Shown: positions 1 through 11,729 of the stretch, piece by piece
Numbering within the stretch: position 1 is the stretch's first letter
Layout of the letters: every line of letters starts with the position of its first letter
From: Rutidosis leptorrhynchoides
Taxonomy: Eukaryota; Streptophyta; Magnoliopsida; Asterales; Asteraceae
Assembly (NCBI RefSeq): GCF_046630445.1
Contig: NC_092340.1
Span: 20,376,001-20,440,000, forward strand
Reading direction: 5' to 3'
Length of the DNA: 64,000 bases
Notes under the pieces: generated by a model
The model's database searches: none
What the model was told of the DNA's origin: nothing
Seen by the model: the letters and a program-made list of their open reading frames with translations, nothing else
Program-made: the position numbers and the translations under genes

Positions 1-690
1 ACGCATGTGTAGTGCCATTGTTAGTCGTTTAAGGTGGGTTGGTGTATTATTGGTATGTGTTACTTCATCTTCAAACTTGGTCAAACACATTTCTTCATCA
101 TAAATCGTTAAATACCAATAAGCTTGTTGTATTACAGTGAAGCAAATGAAATTACCATGTTTTAAATTTAATTGCTACATTATTGATGGTCAGCCACTGC
201 TTATAAATCCTATCTCACCCTCTTAGGTAATTTTAACTTTTAATTTAGCGCCGCTACAGTTGATACATGCATTCCTCTTTTTCACTGTTTTCTTAAACTG
301 TTCACGAACAAAATGTTTGGGAAGTTGTTGTAGATTAATCATTCAACAAAATAACGTTTATCAATATGTAAACTTTGAAGTTGAAGTACTATAAACAAAT
401 GCATTAAGTGCTAATTGTATTGAGTTTAGAGAAATATCAATTGTTCTTTTTCTGTGTGAACGATATGAATAATTAAACATGATAGAGTGACAGTTTAGAC
501 CACATTGTCAAATTAATTGAGATTGGGTCAATTGGGTTATGTTTGATCTAATATGGGTTGATTAAAGAAGTTTTAATCTTAAATTAGTTTAATGGGTCAA
601 TTGGAACATACGGGTAAAAGACAGGAATCAAATGGGTTAAAAGATACCCAAATTGTACTTTAACTTTTAGCTTCATCAACATATCTCGCT
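1..690. other. AT-rich host sequence, no gene seen
   Basis: No long open frame and no recognisable protein or RNA gene. The only structure noted is one arm of an inverted repeat at 419-447. The telomere-like array begins directly after this stretch. Confidence 0.5.
419..447 (+). repeat. Left arm of 29-bp inverted repeat flanking the telomere-like array
   Basis: The segment containing TTTAGAGAAATATCAATTG matches the reverse complement of 2617-2645 with one mismatch in 29 bases. The similarity does not extend clearly beyond the 29 bases on either side. The two arms enclose the whole telomere-like array plus a few hundred bases. Confidence 0.75.
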
Positions 691-2130
691 CCCTAAACAC
701 TAAACCCTAAACCTAAACCCTAAATCTAAAACTTAAACATACTAAACCCTAAACCTTAAACGCTAATCAATAAATCCTAAACCCTATAACCTAAACCCTA
801 CATCATAAATTCTAAAATCTAAACCCAAAACCCAGACCTGTAAACAATAAACCCTAAACACTAAACTCTAAACGCAAAACCCTATATCTAAACCCTAAAC
901 TATCAAACCTAAATCAACCCTAGACCACCAACGCTATACCCTACACACTAAACCCTAAACTCTAAACCTCAAAATCCTAAACTCTAAACCCTAAACCATA
1001 AACCCTAAACTATAAACCCTAAACCTTAAAATCTAAACCCTGTACACTAAACCATAAACCCTAAACCCTAAATCCTATACATTAAACCCTAAACCCTATA
1101 TTTTATACTCTAAACCATAAATTGAAAAAACAAAACCCTAAACCCGAAACACTATATCCTAAACCTTAAATCATAAATTCTAAAATCTAAACCTTAAAGT
1201 CTAAACCATAAACCCCTAAACACTAAACCTAAACCCTATACGCAAAACTCTAAACCCTAAACCCAATTTCTAAACCATAAACCCTAAATCAACCCTAAAC
1301 CCTAAACCATCAACCCTTAAACTTACACACTAAACCTTAAACCCTAAACCCTAAACCTTAAACACCAATCTCTTTTAGAAAAAAGGTGGCTTAACTAACG
1401 AAAGAAAAATTGAACCATATACATTCTTACCTAAACTTTAAACCTTAAACCCAAACCCTAAACCATATACCATAAACCCTATACACTAAACCATAAACCA
1501 TAAACCTAAATCCTAAATCCTATACACTAAACCCTAAACACTATATATATGCTCTAAACCATAAATTGTATAAACAAAACCTTAAGCCCTAAACCATATA
1601 TCCCCAACCTTAAACCTTAAATTATAAAATCTAAACCATAAACCATAAACACTAAACCTTAAACCCTAAACCACATACACTAAACCCTAAATCCTATATC
1701 TAAACCCTTAACCTTACACACAAAACCTTAAACCTTTAACACTATACTCTAAACCCTAAATCATAAATTCTAAAATTTAAACCCTAAACCCTAAAATCTA
1801 GCACCTATACCCTATAAACTAAACTCTATACACTAAACCCCAAACCCTATATGTAAACCCTAAACACTAAACCCTAAATCATAAATCATAAAACCCTAAA
1901 CCCGAAACTCTATACCATAAATTCTAAAAACTAAACCGTAAACTCTATAGTCTAAACTCTAAACCCTTAACCCTAAACACTAAACAGTTAACCCTATACA
2001 CTAAATCATAAACCCTAAACCGTAAAGTATAAATTCTAAAATCTTAACCCTAAACCCTAAATTTTAAACTGTAAACCATAAACCGTAAACCTTAAATACC
2101 AATTCCTTAACCTTAAACCATTAACTCTCA
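691..2130 (+). repeat. Degenerate interstitial telomere-like array (CCCTAAA)n
   Basis: About 1.4 kb made almost entirely of variants of the plant telomere heptamer CCCTAAA, mixed with ACTAAACCCTAAAC, CCATAAACC and similar units. It is broken once near 1365-1432 by unrelated sequence. The degeneracy indicates an old interstitial or subtelomeric array and not an active chromosome end. C-rich units lie on the plus strand, as expected if an ancestral telomere lay to the left. This type of degenerate repeat is common in plant subtelomeres and at old rearrangement points; which applies here cannot be told from the window. Confidence 0.9.
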
Positions 2131-2835
2131 ACGTGAATCCTTTTTATCCATTAAGCTTATATTAGTTTTCAAAATGAATTTAGTTTGTACTATAAGTATA
2201 TATAATTAGAGCTCTACCAAAAATATTCAAAGGATATTTAACCATAGAACATTTACAACTCAGTCAAATACGTCTCAAGGCTTTCTTATAAACAACAATC
2301 TTTGTGGTATTTAATCATTTCCATTGTCGTCCAATATGATTGGTTACAATGATTGTTTATTCATTTTATTAAAAGAAGTAAATACATATTAAATTTTTTT
2401 GTGATATGATGTATATGCTACACGACAAATGTAAATTTTCATTATTTTTGTTGTTGTTGTTGTTGTTGTCATCACAATGGATGATGGAATGTATGTTGTA
2501 TGAAAATGTTCTGGCTTGAACAATTCAGATTGAGAAAAATGCATTTGGTCATATAAAACACAACACCAAGTTGAATGTGTTAATGTGGGTAAAAAGTTAG
2601 ATTAAAAAACAAATTCAGAACAATTGATATTTCTCTAAACTTAATAATTCGTAACTGATCTCATGGCCTGCCTATAAAAATATCAAGATTAAGATAACTA
2701 ATTATTGATATTGAAATTTGACTATACTTACCTTCGGTACATCAGATCACATACGTACCATAAAATAATGCATAATGTTTTAGGCATTTAAATATAGTTT
2801 AGATGACTTACACCCCATTTGAATTGTTTTACCTG
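2131..2835. other. Host non-coding sequence
   Basis: AT-rich with no recognisable gene. It contains a short (TTG)n microsatellite at about 2448-2469 and the second arm of the inverted repeat at 2617-2645. Confidence 0.5.
2617..2645 (-). repeat. Right arm of 29-bp inverted repeat
   Basis: Reverse complement of 419-447 with a single mismatch. The pairing lies outside the telomere-like array, so the array sits in a potential 2.2-kb fold-back structure. No target duplication was identified, so a transposon origin is not established. Confidence 0.75.
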
Positions 2836-3039
2836 CTAGCCTTTTAGTTTTTTCACATAATGATAAAATATTGCGTTATGTGACTCATTAAGCAGAACTT
2901 CGTCAAGACCTTTCGTTGCGACTTCATCAATGACATGCGTATTAATTTCAAGGCCACTGTGATATGAAGATATGCTTTTTAAACCAGCCACTCGGGAGCG
3001 ACATATGTAGATGCTTTGACAAAACATGTTACAACACAA
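2836..3039 (-). pseudogene. Exon-like open block, minus strand, unidentified host gene remnant
   Basis: An open minus-strand stretch whose last roughly 55 codons have ordinary protein-like composition (motifs such as VIDEVATKGLDEVLLNESHN) and end at a stop. I do not recognise the family. It lies downstream, on the same strand, of other exon-like blocks (3951-4400, 5585-5670, 20945-20995, 21654-21707), so it could be the terminal exon of one decayed gene. Splice borders are not certain. Confidence 0.3.
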
Positions 3040-3950
3040 TGATAAGGAACCAACATACCATTATTACCTTTGTATCAACAAAAAGCTAAACTATAGTTTC
3101 AGAAAGAAGACAAAAGGATATGAGTTGAATCTATCTAAGAATACTTCTGTAAATCCTTATAATGTCCACTGCATATTGAGTTTTATTTCCTGAAATATAG
3201 TAAAGCGGGGTAGCAAGTTTGGGTGTGGGTAAAAACCTTATGATAGATGATTAAAGAGGTTATGTGCAATAAATTTAACCTTTGGAAATTTTGACCCATT
3301 CACTATGTAGCCAACTTTTATTAAAGTTGTTTTAGAGTGAATACAACTAAAAACAACTCATTTATATGTTATTAATAACAAACTCTCACAATTCCACCAA
3401 GGATCAAGCAGCTGAAGCTTGACTGACCTCATTCTTGTTTTTGCATTGCATATCAAGACCACAAGCAGATCTAAATAACCAAAGGAATCCAATGGAGCTA
3501 ACTTGGTTCCCTAAACGATTTTTACAACATGCACCCATCCTTCTCATTGCGCTTCGATACCGAGATTGTTCCCTGCCAATAATTTGTTGATGTATCTTCA
3601 TGATCATTATATTCATAGAAGTATATGTGTGTTCATTTTGCATATCTATATGTGCATACACACACAGCTTACACATATGTATGTAGTTATAAAGAGCTGT
3701 TGTGAACATGAGAAAAAGCTTACCAGCTTACCTAAGCAGCCTAGCTTATACGAAATGTGAAACCATGATATAAATGCGCTCCAAGTTAAACAAAATTATA
3801 TGACACATAATCAGCTCACCATAAATATCCAGAAATTCAAGGCCCTAGCATGAATTATAGTCGGCCTACATATAAATATATGCACAACAACATAAAGGAC
3901 CATCATAATGGTGGACACTACAGTGAAGTTACAAAAATAACCCATCATGT

Positions 3951-4400
3951 GCTAATTATCCATCCGATGAAGGGTGCTCTTTTTCAACGTCGCCAACGTA
4001 TGGCTTTTATATACTACATTCACATGATTGAATATTTGACCAAGTAACACCACATAATGCTCAAACTCTACTTCAACACTTGCTTAGCTCCACTTTCGAT
4101 CATACATATCATCAGTGTGCTTTGGAGAAAACTGATACTCCATTACATAACAAGGGTTGTTCCATCTCCACCGATCTTGAGCCTGTGCATTATCGTGTAT
4201 ACTAAAGTAATTTAACTTGAAAAGCACTTCCCATATGTAACATTGGGAGTATTCAATCTTACGGGAACATCATACCCATTCCCATTTGCTTAAATATAAG
4301 TATGTTCTTCAGTAAATGTCGAAGAAGCTTTTTGATCATATTCCCATGTCCACGTGCTCTCATGAGCCTCTTTCTCATGAACATCAATATTCAATATAAC
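3951..4400 (-). pseudogene. Decayed exon of unidentified host gene
   Basis: Read on the minus strand, this begins after an AG acceptor at 4401-4402 and stays protein-like for about 150 codons, with TAA stops near 4290 and at 4084-4086 and one frameshift near 4225. Recognisable stretches include STWTWEYDQKASSTF, RWRWNNPCYVMEYQFSP and VEFEHYVVLLGQIFNHVNVV, rich in Trp and Tyr and quite unlike random AT-rich translation. I do not recognise the family and assign no function. The few breaks in a long protein-like run indicate a relatively recently inactivated exon, or one with sequence errors. It probably belongs to the same minus-strand gene as the neighbouring blocks. Confidence 0.45.
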
Positions 4401-4402
4401 CT

Positions 4403-5584
4403 GTTATTCAGCACAATAATAGAAAAATTGTTACTCAAGATCTTATTTAATGCCTTTATTTAATATTTTATCCTGACTTTTGAGCAGATTTACAACAGAT
4501 GACGCTATGTACATATGAACTTATAACTCATCATATATGGCAAACGTTCAATTTATAAATTAATTTAAAGCATTCCACTTGCAGCAAAAAGAAAAATAAT
4601 CATGAATCGCTTATAATAAAAATGGGTCGATTTGTGTTACTTTAATATAAAGGTTCAAACCATTACCACCATGGTAAAGTGTATTTTTTGAGCAAATGTT
4701 TTTATATATCCTTTTTGTTTCCCACATCCTTTTATACTAAAGAGTTTATAAAAATTTAGCAATTGTGTTTATGTTTTAACATGGTAATCATGTGTTGAAC
4801 AACAAAATTTGGGTCAAACATGAATAGTGACCCGTGCCAAGGATGATCAGACACAACGTGACCCATACATTTTTAATTTGTACAGATTATTACCCATTTG
4901 GTTGCATAAATTTAACGTGTTACCAGACCCAACTATTTTGACTGCTTCAGAGCCATATATCTATGCTAAAAATTCACCATAGAAAACACAAATGTCAGTC
5001 CCCTTACTATCTATAGATATGAGAAAACGTCATCCACCTAACATTCTAATGAAAGTAGATATTTTAGAGGATTAAAAAATGTAATATTTAGCTCTTGCCA
5101 CCATTTCATAACTTTTGAGAAATAAAACTCAAGATTGTAACAGTAAAACTAACAATTATACATGCCCTTACCTTCAGGTTCTGCTCACCACCATCGTCTT
5201 AATTTTTTTTTTTTAAATGAGCATATCAAATCGATCAAATTTGTGTATAAAAACAAATAAAGCAAACCATAAGATTGAACAAAATTGTAGATATAAATAA
5301 ATTATCATACGAAGAACTAATGTAGCTTTGTGTGCTCACATTCATAAACCTGCGACGCGGGTTTATTAAATGCAACTGTATCAAGATTGATAAAATAGGA
5401 CTTGTTGATTTGTAATTTTTCCCAAATATCACATCGTCAATAGGTAACAGCTAACATGTATTCACATAATTTGTAATCATATGATATCATATACATCCAC
5501 ACGAGCCAAATATACTTGAGTAAATATACATAATAAGTGATCATTAAACAAACATTTAGTCAAACAAGAAAAATAAAAACCTAC
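4403..5584. other. Host sequence, intron-like, nothing identified
   Basis: AT-rich, with no supportable coding block. If the neighbouring exon-like blocks belong to one minus-strand gene, this would be intronic. Confidence 0.35.
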
Positions 5585-5670
5585 CTAGTGTTAAACACAA
5601 GAGCCTTCAGATGATGATCTTTCCCATCAAATATATAAGTTTGTCAAATCAGGCTTTCAAGTTTATGCAC
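5585..5670 (-). pseudogene. Short exon-like block with one stop, minus strand
   Basis: The minus-strand block lies between a possible AG acceptor (5671-5672) and a GTAGG donor (5581-5584). It reads as about 28 protein-like codons (KLESLI, then a TGA, then QTYIFDGKDHHLKALVF). Small size and a stop keep confidence low. It supports the idea of a multi-exon decayed minus-strand gene. Confidence 0.25.
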
Positions 5671-6287
5671 CTCTCCAATTATTTTCCATAATTTGTTGTC
5701 AAAATAAGTTATTATTAATATATACCAACTACATATACTGCTAACAATGTTCACCCAACTGCTGCAAAAGTCGAGAAATTCTACCATACCTGCGTTTGGA
5801 GTAAACTACTCACTCAACTTGCTTGGTCCACTTCAATCGCTTCTTCGTAAAGGCCCATACCGTCATCTGACATGGTGCAGCGCATGTCAAGAAAAGCTAC
5901 CCTGGAGTATTACTTGGAGGGAAAACTTTTTAATATTTGGCAAGAGCAATGATGGATTGGTCATCAATGTGGATTACAAAATTTGAAGACATATAGTCGA
6001 CATGACATATACATCATTATTTCCCGACCTCTAAAAACAGTACATATGGGATGAACTATTATATAGAAAAATTATTTGGCTCTTAATAGTAATTGTTGAC
6101 AGTTTGTTCCCTCTACACACGTCGTAATTTCAATGTGAAATGAATATGTTTTTTAACCTATCAACCAAGGGTCATTATAGCCAATTACATGAAGCATGAA
6201 CAATTAACTAAAATGAATTCGAATTTATACACAGACAAGACAACTGCCCCCTTATGTTTTACTTGTAATAAGCCTGAATACCCATTG
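5671..6287. other. Host sequence, no clear gene
   Basis: Weak minus-strand exon-like signal around 5790-5900 (possible donor GTATGG after a short protein-like run), but frames are interrupted and no family is recognised. Otherwise AT-rich and featureless. Confidence 0.3.
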
Positions 6288-6644
6288 TCCCATGACACTA
6301 AATTTTTTTTTTTTTTTTTTTTGTTTTAAATGTGAATATATTAATCAACTATTATGTACAATGCAAGGGCAGTGTATCAAACTAACCCAAGAAACATCAA
6401 TACATCATGAATACAAGAAACACAAGAAAAACCACAGGATCCTCAAACCCATTAAGAACCCTAATAGACACGCAAACTTAGATCAAGCTGTCCCATCTTT
6501 CATGACACGCTAACACTAAGAAGCTTCAATTCCATTTCACATTCCATATTTTTTCTGCCTTTTCCACATTTCTAGAACGTTTGACTTTCAAAGTCAACAA
6601 TTTGACTTTGACATAATCCTGGATATTATCCCATGACACTAAAT
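6288..6644 (-). mobile_element. Poly(A)-tailed retroposon with 16-bp target duplications (truncated LINE or SINE)
   Basis: The 16-base sequence TCCCATGACACTAAAT occurs at 6288-6303 and again at 6629-6644. The first copy runs directly into a T-tract of about 20 bases (to 6322), which is the poly(A) tail of an insert lying on the minus strand, body 6323-6628. Long target duplications plus a poly(A) tail are the mark of target-primed reverse transcription by LINE machinery. The body is only about 300 bp with no clear polymerase III boxes. A 5'-truncated LINE 3' end is therefore the first choice, with a SINE or processed transcript as alternatives. Confidence 0.8.
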
Positions 6645-7813
6645 AGCAACGAAGTAATATCAATCTAATCATATATGCATTTTGCCAACCATATAGTACT
6701 TTTTTTTAATAATGGAACTTCTAATCAAATCGATGTTCTAGGTAAGAAAAGATCAACAATTGCATTAGTGGTGAATTGTTGAAGGTTTTGACTCAGGCTA
6801 CTAAATAGTAACTGGGTTGTAAATGACACCTCTATTCAAAATGTATTGGTTGGAGTAGATTTGACTAACCTGTTTAGTAACAGCTAAATTGACATAATAG
6901 GCTTTATGGATCGATGACCTCCCAAAAATTGTTGAATAGATATGTCTAAGACAAGAAAAGTGAAACAATAACCACAATAATCTTTCAGTATTATGACCAA
7001 AAAATGACTACATACTCACACAAAACCATCTAAATTAGATTTCAATGCAAATATATATACCTAGTTGTGAAGGAAATATTTTGTGTAAGACGAGTATGAA
7101 TCACACAATAACTTACCCTTTCAGCCTTACCCTGCCTTTGGTCCAACCTGCATCAAGAAAATTATATTATCCACATCAATGAGATACCAGGTAAAAAAAA
7201 TAAGATAATAAAAGAGCAGACTTTCGAGAGTCTCACTATCAAGAGAAAAATCCTTAATTAACAGATTTACAAAACATGTTTCTACATGTCTATAAACAAT
7301 TATAAAAAATAAATAAATAAATAAAATCATAACTTGTAGGCAGCCACAATCAAAACTTTTAAACATCCATATGCTTCTTCTAGCTCAAGGTTCACATTCA
7401 CATTATTATTTGTAATAAATTTGTTGTTTCACAAACTAAATAAATTAAATGTGTAGAAATAAAGTAAAAGTTAACTGAAGTTGTTGACTATTTATTAAAA
7501 AAATCTAGTATCGCAGATCATAACTGAATGTAGTTTACTTACCAACTTTGAAAATAAGAGACGTAGAAATACAAAGAGTAAATTCGATTAAAGAATAAGA
7601 TAAAGAAGGGATTGACCGTGTTGATGATAATTAATAAGCATTATTGACCATAAAATTCAAACTTCTGACCAGTAGCAATCTAGAAATTGAAAGGGTAATG
7701 ACTTTGTTGCTGTAAATATTTGAAAGTAAGGTAATGACATTGAGTGTGACATTAAATCGTTTCTCTTTACCCAGCCCGCCCATTTTGCCACTTACACAAC
7801 ATAAAAAGATATG
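6645..7813. other. Host sequence with one tiny exon-like block
   Basis: Mostly AT-rich. On the minus strand an acceptor (TGCAG) precedes a short block near 7119-7147 that ends in GTAAG-type donors. This would follow 20945-20995 in a minus-strand gene once element A is removed. Too short to identify. Confidence 0.25.
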
Positions 7814-7818
7814 TAAAT
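7814..7818. repeat. Target-site duplication TAAAT, left of element A
   Basis: Five bases TAAAT immediately before the TGTAGTGACC start of the 5' LTR. The same five bases follow the TTCA end of the 3' LTR at 20911-20915. This fixes both ends of element A. Confidence 0.95.
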
Positions 7819-10800
7819 TGTAGTGACCCGAACTTTTCCATGTTTATATATATATTAAATGAAATTGTTATTTACATGATTAAGTGTTTCCAACATGTTA
7901 AGCAATCAAACTTGTTAAGACTTGATTAATTGAAATAGGTTTCATATAGACAATTGACCACCCAAGTTGACCGGTGATTCACGAACGTTAAAACTTGTAA
8001 AAACAATATGATGATATATATATGGTTATATATATAGTTAACATGATATTGTGATAAGTAAACATATCATTAAGTATATTAACAATAAACTACATATGTA
8101 AAAACAAGACTACTAACTTAATGGTTTTGAAACGAGACATATATGTAACGATTATCGTTGTAACGACATTTAATGTATATATATCATATTAAGAGATATT
8201 CGTACATCATAATATCATGATAATATAATAATTTAAAATCTCATTTGATATTATAAACATTGAGTTAACAACATTTAACAAGATCGTTAACCTAAAGGTG
8301 TCAAAACAACACTTACATGTAACGACTAACGATGACTTAACGACTCAGTTAAAATGTATATACATGTAGTGTTTTAATATGTATTCATACACTTTTGAAA
8401 GACTTCAAGACACTTATCAAAATACTTCTACTTAACAAAAATGTTTACAATTACATCCTCGTTCAGTTTCATCAACAATTCTACTCGTATGCACCCGTAT
8501 TCGTACTCGTACAATACACAGCTTTTAGATGTATGTACTATTGGTATATACACTCCAATGATCAGCTCTTAGCAGCCCATGTGAGTCACCTAACACATGT
8601 GGGAACCATCATTTGGCAACTAGCATGAAATATCTCATAAAATTATAAAAATATGAGTAATCATTCATGACTTATTTACATGAAAACAAAATTACATATC
8701 CTTTATATCTAATCCATACACCAACGACCAAAAACACCTACAAACACTTTCATTCTTCAATTTTCTTCATCTAATTGATCTCTCTCAAGTTCTATCTTCA
8801 AGTTCTAAGTGTTCTTCATAAATTCTACAAGTTCTTGTTTCATAAAATCAAGAATACTTCCAAGTTTGCTAGCTTACTTCCAATCTTGTAGAGTGATCAT
8901 CCAACCTTAAGAAATCTTTCTTATTTACAGTAAGATATCTTTCTAATATAAGGTAATACTCATATTCAAACTTTGGTTCAATTTCTATAACTATAACAAT
9001 CTTATTTCGAGTGATGATCTTACTTGAACTTGTTTTCGTGTCATGATTCTGCTTCAAGAACTTCGAGCCATCCAAGGATCCGTTGAAGCTAGATCCAATT
9101 TTCTCTTTTCCAGTAGGTTTATCCAAGGAACTTAAGGTAGTAATGATGTTCATAACATCATTCGATTCATACATAAAAAGCTATCATATTCGAAGTGGTA
9201 AACTTGTAATCACTAGAACATAGTTTAGTTAATTCTAAACTTGTTCGGAAATAAAGTTAATCCTTCTAACTACACTTTTAAAATCAACTATACACATGTT
9301 CTATATCTATATGATATGCTAACTTAATGATTTAAAACCCGGAAACACGATAAACACCATAAAATCGGATTTACGCCGTCGTAGTTAAAATCGGGGGCTG
9401 TTTTGGTTTGGATAATTAAAAACTATGAAAAACTTTGATTTAAAAGCTATAATTCTGGGAAAATGATTTTTATTATGAACATGAAACCATATCCAAAAAT
9501 CATGGTTAAACTCAAAGTGAAAGTATGTTTTTCAAAACAGTCATCAAGATGTCGTTCTTTCGACAGAAATGACTACCTCTTTCAAAAACGACTTGTAACT
9601 TGTATTTCCGACTATAAAACTATACCTTTTCTGTTTATTTTCATAAAGTCAAGTTCAATACGAAACCGTGGCAGCTTAAATCACTCAAAACGGATTAGAA
9701 ACGAAGAAATGGCGAGCAAAACAAAATTGGTAAAAATTACTCATTTTAGCTACGTGAAAATTGGTATCAAATCTATTCCAACCATAACTTAATCAACTTG
9801 TATTGTATATTATGTAATCTTGAGATACCATAGACATGTATACAATGTTTCGACCTATCATGTCGACACATCTATATATATTTCGGAACAACCATAGACA
9901 CTCTATATGTGAATGTTGGAGTTAGCTATACAGGGTTGAGGTTGATTCCAAAATATATATAGTTTGAGTTGTGATCAATACTGAGACATGTATACACTGG
10001 GTCGTGGATTGATTCAAGATATATATATTAAATTATTCATGTACGATCAATTGTGGACTTCTAACATCGGACAGCTAACTGGACAACTAAAAATCATCAA
10101 CACGTAATAAAGAAAATATTGTGAATATATTTCGATCATATTTTGATATATTTATATATTGTTATAGGTTCGTAAATCAACCCGTGGCCAAGTCAAATTC
10201 TCGACGAATTGATATTTGATGAAAGTGAGTTATAGTCCCACTTTTAAAATCTAATATTTTTGGGATGAGAATACATGCAGGTTTTATAAATGATTTACAA
10301 AATAGACACAAGTACGTGAAACTACATTCTATGGTTGAATTATCGAAATCGAATATGCCCCTTTTTATTAAGTCTGGTAATCTAAGAATTAGGGAACAGA
10401 CACCCTAATTGACGCGAATCCTAAAGATAGATCTATTGGGCCTAACAAACCCCATCCAAAGTACCGGATGCTTTAGTACTTTGAAATTTATATCATATCC
10501 GAAGGGTGTCCCGGAATGATGGGGATATTCTTATATATGCATCTTGTTAATGTCGGTTACCAGGTGTTCACCATATGAATGATTTTTATCTCTATATATG
10601 GGATGTATATTGAAATATGAAATCTTGTGGTCTATTGTTACGATTTGATATATATAGGTTAAACCTATAACTCACCAACATTTTTTGTTGACGTTTTAAG
10701 CATGTTTATTCTCAGGTGATTATTAAGAGCTTCCGCTGTCGCATACTTAAATAAGGACAAGATTTGGAGTCCATGCTTGTATGATATTGTGTAAAAACTG

Positions 10801-11058
10801 CATTCAAGAAACTTATTTCGTTGTAACATATTTGTATTGTAAACCACTATGTAATAGTCGTGTGTAAACAAAATATTTTAGATTATCATTATTTGATAAT
10901 CTACGTAAAGCTTTTTAAACCTTTATTGATGAAATAATGGTTATGGTTTGTTTTAAAATGAATGCAGTCTTTGAAAAACATCTCATATAGAGGTCAAAAC
11001 CTCGCAACGAAATCAATTAATATGGAACGTTTTTAATCAATAAGAACGGGACATTTCA
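7819..11058 (+). repeat. 5' LTR of element A
   Basis: 3240 bp, TG...CA ends, starting TGTAGTGACCCGAAC and ending AACGGGACATTTCA. Nearly identical to 17671-20910 with no length difference. Possible core promoter (inference): a TATA-like TTTATATCTA near 8700 followed by a CT-rich, leader-like stretch (8740-8800). Small open frames inside it recur in every LTR copy simply because the LTR is repeated. Confidence 0.95.
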
Positions 11059-11060
11059 GT

Positions 11061-11072
11061 TGGTATCCGAGC
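11061..11072 (+). other. Primer-binding site of element A (initiator Met tRNA, one mismatch)
   Basis: TGGTATCCGAGC lies two bases after the 5' LTR and matches the classic TGGTATCAGAGC complement of the initiator-Met tRNA 3' end except at one position. The same variant occurs in B and E, so it is a family trait and not a private mutation. Confidence 0.85.
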
Positions 11073-11133
11073 GTTGGTCTTAGAGAACCAGAATTTTGCA
11101 TTAGTGTATCTTATCGAGTTTGTTAGGATGCAT

Positions 11134-11142
11134 TAGTGAGTC
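11134..11142 (+). other. Candidate 5' splice site in element A leader
   Basis: TTAGTGAGT (GT at 11136-11137) fits the plant donor consensus and is conserved at the same leader position in B (GT at 42949-42950 on the minus strand) and E (63622-63623). Paired with the acceptor at 12005-12006, it would remove the acidic ORF and bring the F-box ORF close to the cap. Prediction only. Confidence 0.4.
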
Positions 11143-11267
11143 TGGACTTCGACCGTGTTTACTTGAAAAATGATTGCTTAACAAATTTTGTTGAAAACTA
11201 TATATTTTTAACATGTGAATATTATGTGATATATTAATCTCTTAACGTGTTTGATATTATGTGATAG

Positions 11268-11729
11268 ATGTCTACCTCTAGAACAAGTCCCATTGACTCA
11301 CCTAATAATAATGAAGAGTCAAATGTAAATTGGAATGATTCGTGGACTGATTCACAAGTTTCCGAAGAGGAACCGGAAGAAGAGTCAGAACCGGAAGAAG
11401 AATCGGAAACGGAAGAAGAATCGGAACCGGAAGAAGAAATAGAACCAGTGGGAGAAATAATAAAACGGTTAAGTAGAAGAAAATCCTCAACCAACCGACC
11501 AAAGTTAATTATGGTCAATGGTGTTTCAGCCAAGGAAGCAAAGTATTGGAAGGATTACCAATTCTCCGATGAATCGGATCCCGACAAGGATTCCGATGAT
11601 GTTATAGAAATTACCCCAACTCAATTTAATAAGGCAAAAGAGAACAATAAGGGAAAGGGCATAAAAATAGAGAAATTTGATTCCAAACCCGATGAACTTT
11701 ATATGTATCGTCAACACCCTTATTTCTGA
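11268..11729 (+). CDS. Acidic Ser/Glu/Pro-repeat protein, accessory ORF 1 of element A (truncated)
   Basis: 153 codons, starting MSTSRTSPIDSP. Residues about 30-65 are a run of hexapeptide units of the type SEPEEE, encoded by imperfect 18-base tandem units. A basic segment follows (residues about 66-80, IKRLSRRKSSTNRP) and then a mixed acidic/Lys-rich region. No known domain, signal peptide or membrane segment. The homologous frame in B continues for about 45 more codons; in A a TGA replaces a Leu codon of B, so this copy is shortened. It lies about 195 bases after the primer site and before the F-box ORF, in the gag sense. Function unknown. The composition suggests a disordered nuclear or chromatin-interacting protein, which is a guess. 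Confidence 0.6.
   Translation: MSTSRTSPIDSPNNNEESNVNWNDSWTDSQVSEEEPEEESEPEEESETEEESEPEEEIEPVGEIIKRLSRRKSSTNRPKLIMVNGVSAKEAKYWKDYQFSDESDPDKDSDDVIEITPTQFNKAKENNKGKGIKIEKFDSKPDELYMYRQHPYF

Noticed and set aside
691..2130. Functional telomere at the window start
   Set aside because: Units are degenerate, and there is about 690 bp of ordinary sequence to the left, so this is interstitial.
6292..6513. 73-codon frame starting with a poly-Phe run
   Set aside because: The Phe run is the T-tract of the retroposon tail. No conserved coding signal.
8395..8628. 77-codon frame beginning MKDFKTLIKILLLNK, recurring at 18247, 45473-45706 and 60870
   Set aside because: It lies inside the LTRs and recurs only because the LTR is repeated. 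It is truncated in one copy, ordered inconsistently with known genes and matches no family.
11234..11533. Ser/Gly/Asp-repeat protein on the minus strand
   Set aside because: Antisense shadow of the acidic hexapeptide repeats. The sense frame has a conserved start and position in three elements.
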